A stretch of DNA of 8,561 nt, from NCBI GenBank assembly GCA_003136515.1, contig PLEU01000080.1, forward strand, positions 7,556 through 16,116, written 5' to 3'. The position numbers and the translations under genes are program-made. Source of the DNA: Spartobacteria bacterium (GTDB taxonomy: Bacteria; Verrucomicrobiota; Verrucomicrobiae; Chthoniobacterales; UBA6821). The notes below the pieces were generated by a model that was not told where the DNA came from, ran no database searches, and was given only the letters and a program-made list of their open reading frames with translations. Positions within the stretch are counted from its first letter, which is position 1, and each line of letters starts with the position of its first letter. Of this stretch, positions 1 through 5,105 are shown in pieces.

Positions 1-414
1 GAGGGTTTTACTCTGGTGGAGATCATCATCGTGATCGTCATTATCGCGGTTCTTGTGGCTGGTGCGATTCCGTACATGTATGATTCCATTGCCAATTCGA
101 CTGGGGACAGGGCAGCGGATGCCATCGCCCTGAAGGCTCAGGAAGTTCGCAGTAAGGCGATCGAATCAGGCGAAGACAAAAAAATCTCCATCACCACAGG
201 AGGAATCACCGATGTCACTCTGCCTTCCGGATGGCATTTGGAGGTAAAAGGACTCAACGATTCCAAATTTCACCCACCTTTTCGCAACCAGACCTGGAAC
301 TTTAGCTCCGTCGGGATCTGTGAACCACTCGAATTTCGCCTGAGTGACAATGACCGCCAAATCAACATCGCCTTCGATGCGCTCACAGCTCAACTCCTTC
401 AAGACCATGAGTAA
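1..414 (+). CDS. GspH-like minor pseudopilin, 5' end cut by window
   Basis: This is a type IV pilin-like subunit of a T2SS pseudopilus, inserted in the inner membrane and assembled into the periplasmic fibre. The reading frame is open from base 1. Residue 2 is Gly, followed by the class III signal FTLVE, so prepilin peptidase should cut between G2 and F3, with Glu at mature position 5. A hydrophobic helix covers about residues 3-24. The rest is a soluble beta-rich domain with the stretches LPSGWHLEV and WNFSSVG, ending in INIAFDALTAQL, which resembles the FDPLTG-type ending of GspH/FimT-like pseudopilins. The visible 137 residues lack the calcium-binding C-terminus expected of GspG, which favours GspH. 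The true start lies upstream; the GTG at 16 is the Val inside LVE. The stop TAA (412-414) lies within the next gene, an 8-base ATGAGTAA overlap. Pseudopilin membership is sure; the H assignment is an inference. Confidence 0.8.
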   Translation, partial: EGFTLVEIIIVIVIIAVLVAGAIPYMYDSIANSTGDRAADAIALKAQEVRSKAIESGEDKKISITTGGITDVTLPSGWHLEVKGLNDSKFHPPFRNQTWNFSSVGICEPLEFRLSDNDRQINIAFDALTAQLLQDHE

Positions 415-817
415 GTCTACCCACAGTCAGCAAAAACTTCCTCTGAAGGGGACCAGGATCCTTGGATTCACCCTGTTTGAGATCATGATCGCCCTGACTG
501 TCTTCGCCTTTGCTGTCGTCGGTCTTGCCACCGCGCTGGACAGGGCGCTTAACGCCGGCATCGAGGTCCGTCAGCACTCACTGCTGCGATCTGAACTGGA
601 ATCCCAACTCGCCATCCGGATGGCAATCCCGCTGGAGAAAGACACCCTCGTACTGGAAGCCAAGGATAACCGAGGCATCCGCGTGGAGGAGAGTATCGTC
701 CCATTTGAGGCGCAGAACCAGAACGGCGATGATGTGCAAAACATAAAGAAACTGACCATCACCGCCTCGATGGGAAAAGAAAACGAGTCTGCCTCCATTC
801 TTGTGAACCAACCATAA
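407..817 (+). CDS. GspI-like minor pseudopilin
   Basis: This is a 136-residue minor pseudopilin, expected to form the tip complex of the pseudopilus together with the J and K subunits. A 20-residue basic leader ends in Gly20, followed by FTLFE, so mature F21 is N-methylated after cleavage and E25 is the conserved Glu5. The hydrophobic helix spans about residues 21-43 and continues into an amphipathic segment ending near ELESQLAIRM. The short soluble domain and the mature length of about 116 residues match GspI. I chose ATG 407 because it overlaps the upstream stop as ATGAGTAA and gives a normal leader; an in-frame ATG at 344 would add 21 residues lying inside the previous gene. No Shine-Dalgarno is visible, so translational coupling is likely. 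The stop TAA shares its last base with the next ATG (TAATG). Assignment rests on order, length and the leader motif. Confidence 0.82.
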   Translation: MSKSTHSQQKLPLKGTRILGFTLFEIMIALTVFAFAVVGLATALDRALNAGIEVRQHSLLRSELESQLAIRMAIPLEKDTLVLEAKDNRGIRVEESIVPFEAQNQNGDDVQNIKKLTITASMGKENESASILVNQP

Positions 818-1578
818 TGAGCATGCCCTTCCAGTCCGGGCGTATTTCTAGGAGCGGCTTCACCCTGGTCGAGATTGTTATCTCGATGGCTATCCTCGCC
901 CTGCTTGCAGGCTCGATCTATGGGATCGTCAGTTCCACCATCAGTGCATCCCAGACGGCTATGAGTGAGCAACTCACTCTACGCAGACTTGATTCCTTTC
1001 TGCGGGTGACCCGGGACGCCTTCCTTAATCTCCCTGGGCAAGGTTCGGTTTATCTGCAAATCGGGCGCTCCCAGGGCGGTGAAGCCGAGCAGCAGCTTGT
1101 CATCGCGAAACCGCAGGCAATTTTTGGGATTCCAAGTCTGGCGGGCGGTTCCCTGATTCTCGCAGCAAGAGCCCGTTCCGACGGTACCCGGACCATGACC
1201 CTGCTGAAAATCCCCGCCAATGCCAACGATCAGGAGATAAAAGAGGCCATGGAAGCGACTGGGATGCCACTACTCCCAAGGCTTCGAAAACCAAGGTGGA
1301 CCTTCAAGGATTCCGATCCCAGCAGCGACTGGAAGGAGGAGTTTCCTGTGGGAAGTCCACGACCTATCTTAGTGCGATTCCAGACCCAGATCGATGAGCT
1401 TCCCGATCCCGTTGAAGCCGTTTTCTTTGTGCCTCCTATCCCCCCTCAGGTCGCCCCCAACCAGCTTCAGCTCTCCACCAATCCACCAACGTCTCCTGGT
1501 TCGCCGGGCGCAGGTTCGCCGGGTGGATCCATACAGCACCTCCCGGGCGGATCGATCCCGGGTCCGTCACGAGGATAG
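817..1578 (+). CDS. GspJ-like minor pseudopilin with Pro/Gly-rich tail
   Basis: This is a 253-residue minor pseudopilin that fits the GspJ position between I and K. The leader is 14 residues (Gly14), followed by FTLVE at 15-19, and the membrane helix covers about 15-38. A helix with the motif LRRLDSFLRVTRDAF follows, which is typical of GspJ, and then a larger beta domain to about residue 205. The last 48 residues (about 206-253) are rich in Pro, Gly and Ser (PPIPPQ, then GSPGAGSPGGS, LPGGS), so they are probably disordered. The tail makes the protein longer than most GspJ proteins. Part of it is encoded by an 11-base direct repeat (1498-1508 and 1513-1523). The ATG at 817 overlaps the upstream TAA by one base; ATG 823 is a weaker alternative. 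In the family this protein joins GspI and GspK at the fibre tip. Confidence 0.82.
   Translation: MSMPFQSGRISRSGFTLVEIVISMAILALLAGSIYGIVSSTISASQTAMSEQLTLRRLDSFLRVTRDAFLNLPGQGSVYLQIGRSQGGEAEQQLVIAKPQAIFGIPSLAGGSLILAARARSDGTRTMTLLKIPANANDQEIKEAMEATGMPLLPRLRKPRWTFKDSDPSSDWKEEFPVGSPRPILVRFQTQIDELPDPVEAVFFVPPIPPQVAPNQLQLSTNPPTSPGSPGAGSPGGSIQHLPGGSIPGPSRG
1498..1523 (+). repeat. short tandem repeat in the gspJ-like tail
   Basis: GGTTCGCCGGG occurs at 1498-1508 and again at 1513-1523, a period of 15 bases. In frame it encodes overlapping GSPG units in the Pro/Gly tail of the J-like pseudopilin. The 15-base period keeps the frame, so gain or loss of a unit would only change tail length by five residues. 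Confidence 0.75.
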
Positions 1579-1595
1579 GCCTCTTTTCCTCAACG

Positions 1596-2540
1596 ATGAT
1601 GATCCCACACCGACAAAACAGTTTGCAGCGACAGGAGGGCATGGCACTTCCGATGGTGCTGTGGGCAGTGGCCATCCTCGTCGGGGTGACTCTTCTCCTT
1701 GCTGGAATAATCGAAGGTTGGATCAACGAGGAGACTCATGCGGGGAAACAATTCCGGGCACGCCAACAGGCCCTTTCTGGACTGGCTCTTGCCATGAATC
1801 CGGCGATCCTTCCGGGCGATCCCATCTTGAGCAATAAATCGGGCGATGAGGGCTACAAGGTCGAGATCAAGGATGAGTCGGGTCTTATAAACCCCAACAC
1901 CCTGCTCGCTGCCGTTCCTGACAGGAGGGATATTTTGAGAAAACTCTTCTCCGCCTGGGGACTCACTGTGGAGCAGTGTGACGCTGCAGTCGATGGACTC
2001 TATGACTGGCAGAGTCCGACCCCTCTTCGCTCGCTTAACGGGGCAAAACAGCCACAATATGCCGCCATCGGCCAAGCAGGACTTCCTCCCAACGCCCCTT
2101 TTAGCTCTCCGGACGAGATGGGATTGGTGATCGGGTTCGGCCCCGTCATGGATGCCAAACCTGAATGGCGCACTTATTTCACAACCTACTACGACGGCAA
2201 AATCAATGTGCTTCACGCCCCAAAAGGTATCCTTACCGATCTGATCGGTCTCACTCCTGATCAAGCGGATCAATGGATCACCCTGCGCAACGGGAAGGAC
2301 GGGATTGAAGGAACCAGCGATGACCTAAGTGTAAGCTCACTGGCTCAAGCTGCGTCCCTAATGGGTGCGAATGGTGCACAAACGGCAGTAATACTTGATA
2401 TCTGCGACATCACAGGTAGCGTCCGCCGAATTGAAAGCACAGGAACCTGCAATGGCGTCAGTCACAAAATTACGGTTATTTTCGCATCCGGAGGAAATAA
2501 TCCCAACTCCAACGGCACCCTGCTAGGGTGGTCGGAATAA
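1596..2540 (+). CDS. GspK-like pseudopilin (tip subunit)
   Basis: This is a 314-residue GspK-like protein, the large pseudopilin that caps the pseudopilus tip. The leader is 15 residues ending in Gly15, followed by MALPMVLWAVAIL, which resembles the GspK consensus GVALLxVLW. Mature position 5 is Met instead of Glu, a known GspK trait. The membrane helix is about residues 16-39. The soluble part contains family-like landmarks: SGLINPNTLL near 94-103 (the usual DExGKLNxN region), YDWQ at 136-139 followed by a segment matching the 'DW.D' motif region, and GKINVLHAP at 201-209 (the usual KxNxNTAP), then a helix-hairpin-helix-like stretch with LTPDQADQW. ATG 1596 is 17 bases after the J stop; ATG 1599 is equally possible. 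The AGGAGG at 1633-1638 sits too close to ATG 1641 and that start would delete the leader. The stop overlaps the next ATG as TAATG. Confidence 0.87.
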   Translation: MMIPHRQNSLQRQEGMALPMVLWAVAILVGVTLLLAGIIEGWINEETHAGKQFRARQQALSGLALAMNPAILPGDPILSNKSGDEGYKVEIKDESGLINPNTLLAAVPDRRDILRKLFSAWGLTVEQCDAAVDGLYDWQSPTPLRSLNGAKQPQYAAIGQAGLPPNAPFSSPDEMGLVIGFGPVMDAKPEWRTYFTTYYDGKINVLHAPKGILTDLIGLTPDQADQWITLRNGKDGIEGTSDDLSVSSLAQAASLMGANGAQTAVILDICDITGSVRRIESTGTCNGVSHKITVIFASGGNNPNSNGTLLGWSE

Positions 2541-3910
2541 TGAGCGTCGCCCCTGACAAGTCAAAAGATACCCCCGACAGGGAGTCTTCCGGGCCAACCA
2601 CCGGTGGTAAGCCTGAACGGAGAAACCTGTTTTCCTTCAAGAGCAAGCTGCACGATGCCCATGAGGGCAAGGCAGGAACCTTGGTAGTACGCGCAAGTCA
2701 GGAACCAAACTCTTGGGAACAATGGCTGCTCGCTCCCGGTAGGGAACCGGAGCTTCTGGCGGCGGATTCACCCGTTTCATCTAGATGCGAACGTATTCTG
2801 ATCCTCCCCTCTTCGACCCTCTTTTCCTGGCCGCTCTGGATAGCCGCAGAAGGCGAGGCTCTTGACTTGGTCCGTCTGGAACTCTCCGGAAGACATCTTC
2901 TAAAACGAGGCATGGAAGAATCACTGGCAGTGCTTCCGATTCTTCGCAGGGAGGACCGCCAGCTTCTGCTAGCCGTGGCCATCGACGAGCCGTTTCCCGC
3001 AGAGATCATGCCGGCAGGATGGAGGCGTTTCACACGCTTCGAACTTCCGGCACGACTTTTGGGCAACTCCCTCGGACATGACCTCATCCTCTGGGAGGAA
3101 TGGGGCGCACTGCAGATGGCATTTTACCGGGAGACCAAGCCAGTCTGGTTCTGCAGCGTGCGTTTGCAGGAACTTTCGGGGCTTATCCATCGGATCGCCC
3201 TAAGACTACTTGTCGAAGGGGTTCTTGAACATCTCCCTACAACGATCGGCATCGAGAGAATGACGGAAGCTGCTGCAGCACCATGCGCAGCGGAACTCAG
3301 AAGTGCCTTTCCGAACGCAGTGATTGCACGCTTCGCGGTCTCCGGCAACGAGGCAGCCCCGATGCTCAGGGATGAGCCCTTCGATCTCCCTCCCACGGAG
3401 GCAAAAACGGAGCGTCGGAATCTCCAGAGAAGGCAGAAAATGCTCTCCATCGCGACGGCTGCTGCAGTGGTCTACCTCCTACTCCTGATCTGGGGTGCCG
3501 GATATCTTTTCATCAGACAGACGGCCCTGAGGCGCCTTCAAAGCGAAGTCGTGAAGCTACAGGCCCCGGCGCTCAACGCACAGGACGAATCAGACCGCTG
3601 GAAAATATTCAGGCCGGTCATTGATCCGAGCACCTTTGCGCTCGATCTTCTGGCGGCCGTGGCTGCTCCTACTGATGGTGGAAAAATCCGCCTGACCCTC
3701 TACTCTCTGGAGCAGGGCTCCTTGCGCATCCAAGGGGAAGCCACGGACGTCACCCAGGCCTACAGCTTCATCGAGCAGCTCAAAAAAAATCCTCTCCTTC
3801 AGGATTACAACTGGACTTCCGGTGTGCCGCAGATTGCCGGAAAGGACAGTGTCCGTTTTGATCTGCAAGGAACCCGCACCGACGCATCAAATGAGACCAC
3901 TGGCTCCTAG
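2540..3910 (+). CDS. GspL/PilN-like inner-membrane assembly protein
   Basis: This is a 456-residue bitopic membrane protein expected to link the cytoplasmic ATPase to the periplasmic platform. The first 25-30 residues are polar and Pro/Gly/Ser-rich. A cytoplasmic domain of about 270 residues follows; RILILPSSTLFSWPLW resembles the GspL segment that reads as a strand followed by a 'vPg..v' loop. A basic run (RRNLQRRQK) then precedes the single membrane helix at about 303-325. The periplasmic part begins with a coiled-coil-like helix (TALRRLQSEVVKLQ) and ends in a ferredoxin-like domain of the PilN/GspL type (KIRLTLYSLEQGSLRIQGEA, then the helix AYSFIEQLKKNPLL). ATG 2540 is chosen over GTG 2528 because it gives the same TAATG junction as the H-K genes. 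Its 3' end overlaps the M-like gene by 20 bases. Divergent from GspL, so the letter is inferred from topology and order. Confidence 0.78.
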   Translation: MSVAPDKSKDTPDRESSGPTTGGKPERRNLFSFKSKLHDAHEGKAGTLVVRASQEPNSWEQWLLAPGREPELLAADSPVSSRCERILILPSSTLFSWPLWIAAEGEALDLVRLELSGRHLLKRGMEESLAVLPILRREDRQLLLAVAIDEPFPAEIMPAGWRRFTRFELPARLLGNSLGHDLILWEEWGALQMAFYRETKPVWFCSVRLQELSGLIHRIALRLLVEGVLEHLPTTIGIERMTEAAAAPCAAELRSAFPNAVIARFAVSGNEAAPMLRDEPFDLPPTEAKTERRNLQRRQKMLSIATAAAVVYLLLLIWGAGYLFIRQTALRRLQSEVVKLQAPALNAQDESDRWKIFRPVIDPSTFALDLLAAVAAPTDGGKIRLTLYSLEQGSLRIQGEATDVTQAYSFIEQLKKNPLLQDYNWTSGVPQIAGKDSVRFDLQGTRTDASNETTGS

Positions 3911-4460
3911 TGAAAAAATCCTTTTTTTGATCCTGTGCGCAGGGGTGTTTCTGGCCCTGAACATGATCGGTTTGCGGGCATTCCTCGAGGCCCGGACAAG
4001 GATAGAGCAATCCATCGTGGTTGCAAAATCAGAACTGGCTGAAGACCAGAACTGGCTGACGGTAGCCAATACCCTTCACCCGGCGATGACCTGGATCAAT
4101 GCCCATCCCATGCCCCAGATGGAAACTGACGATGCAAGTGCCTTGCTGCTGAAAACAGAACGAGAGGCTGCTGAGAAGGCCGGCCTAAAGGTAACCGAGG
4201 AGAATCTTCTTCCTTCACTGGACACACCTCAGAGATCAAGCGTGGCAGTGGCGGCAAAACTATCTGGACGTTTTGAAGGGATTGTTAAGATGCTTTTTGA
4301 GCTTCAGACTCCCACTGCTTGGCGCTCTCTCGATAAATTGACATTGAAGAGCGATGCCCAGCCCCCCAATGTCATCGCCGATTTGGAGCTTCGACAATAC
4401 TTCCATCCCGGCGTCGCAACGGCCTCCCCAACGCCACTCCAAGCAACGAACACACCGTGA
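3891..4460 (+). CDS. GspM/PilO-like inner-membrane assembly protein
   Basis: This is a 189-residue bitopic protein with a seven-residue N-terminus before a hydrophobic helix at about 10-28 (ILFLILCAGVFLALN). A charged, coiled-coil-prone helix follows (about 29-60), then a small periplasmic domain ending in a strand-like segment, VIADLELRQYF. This short cytoplasmic tail, single membrane helix, coiled coil and ferredoxin-like domain is the GspM/PilO plan. In T2SS and type IV pilus machines these proteins heterodimerise with GspL/PilN, the product encoded just upstream. The last ~15 residues are Pro/Thr-rich. ATG 3891 lies inside the previous gene (20-base overlap); the open frame extends upstream, but earlier starts would put extra polar residues before the membrane segment and lie deeper in the L gene. 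No Shine-Dalgarno is visible. Sequence identity to M is weak, so the call is from position and topology. Confidence 0.72.
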   Translation: MRPLAPSEKILFLILCAGVFLALNMIGLRAFLEARTRIEQSIVVAKSELAEDQNWLTVANTLHPAMTWINAHPMPQMETDDASALLLKTEREAAEKAGLKVTEENLLPSLDTPQRSSVAVAAKLSGRFEGIVKMLFELQTPTAWRSLDKLTLKSDAQPPNVIADLELRQYFHPGVATASPTPLQATNTP

Positions 4461-5071
4461 AACAGCCCGTCAGCCAAACTACAATACACCCCGCTGTTGC
4501 ATCCTCCCTAATGGCGGTCGCGCTTCTCAGTGGTGGGCTTGTCTATGCGGACACCACCCCGGCCTGGGAAAAACCCCGGACTCTTACTGAGTTCCAATCC
4601 CTGCTTGACCACTCCCCTTTTTCCCTGCCCACGGCCGAGGAGAGTTCCCCTCTTTCCGACAGGTATGCGTTGACCGGCATCGTCACAATCGACGGCGTAG
4701 AACAGGTGTTTGTCTTTGACCGAACGGATCAGAGCAGAGAACTGCTCACCCATACACCAAATACCAAAAACATGTCCCTAGTCGCTCTGGTGCGTGAAGG
4801 GGACAAACCTCCCGAGAAAGCCACCATCCGTGTGGGGGCGGATACCGGAACCATCGCCTACATGGAAGCTTCTCCCCAGCAACAGTTGCAGCAGCCATTC
4901 ATGATGGGGATTCCAGGATCAGGGATGAGGCCCGGACTGCAATTGCCCTCGCTCCCAATGCGCCCCAACATCACGGGGCCGCAGATGCCGCCGGGAATGA
5001 ATCCGCAGTTCCGTCACATTATCCGCCGCCCGATGATCACTCCGCCTCCTCCCCAGCCCGCTTCCCCGTAA
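4457..5071 (+). CDS. exported Pro/Met-rich protein of the T2SS operon, unassigned
   Basis: I do not recognise this 204-residue protein. GTG 4457 overlaps the upstream TGA as GTGA, and it starts a signal peptide: one basic residue near the start, hydrophobic core SLMAVALLSGGLV, and a likely signal peptidase I site after Ala31 (VYA|DT). If uncleaved, the same segment would be a single membrane anchor. Residues of about 55-138 look like a small beta-rich domain (ALTGIVTIDGVEQVFVFDR, then ATIRVGADTGTIAYMEA), which by pattern recalls the homology-region/PilP fold of GspC and PilP. Residues of about 149-204 are low complexity, rich in Pro and Met, with basic patches near the end (FRHIIRRPM) and a PPPPQP run. 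Position between the M-like gene and the secretin gene is where a GspC/PilP connector would be useful. A GspN-like or dedicated accessory role is possible. ATG 4511 is a weaker start. Exported status is fairly sure; function is not. Confidence 0.75.
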   Translation: MKQPVSQTTIHPAVASSLMAVALLSGGLVYADTTPAWEKPRTLTEFQSLLDHSPFSLPTAEESSPLSDRYALTGIVTIDGVEQVFVFDRTDQSRELLTHTPNTKNMSLVALVREGDKPPEKATIRVGADTGTIAYMEASPQQQLQQPFMMGIPGSGMRPGLQLPSLPMRPNITGPQMPPGMNPQFRHIIRRPMITPPPPQPASP

Positions 5072-5105
5072 TACCGAGATCGTTTTTGACCTGAATTTAG
5101 ACACT

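Noticed and set aside
1633..1643. AGGAGG followed by ATG as a start for the K-like gene
   Set aside because: Only two bases separate the AGGAGG from the ATG, and this start would remove the cleaved leader; the bases encode the QEG|M cleavage region.
1394..1837. 147-codon plus-strand open frame across the J-K junction
   Set aside because: Lies in another frame of two supported genes and reads as Ser/Arg/Pro-rich low-complexity sequence with no motif.
1590..2273. 227-codon minus-strand open frame opposite the K-like gene
   Set aside because: Fully antisense to a gene with clear GspK features; its translation shows no domain or signal peptide.
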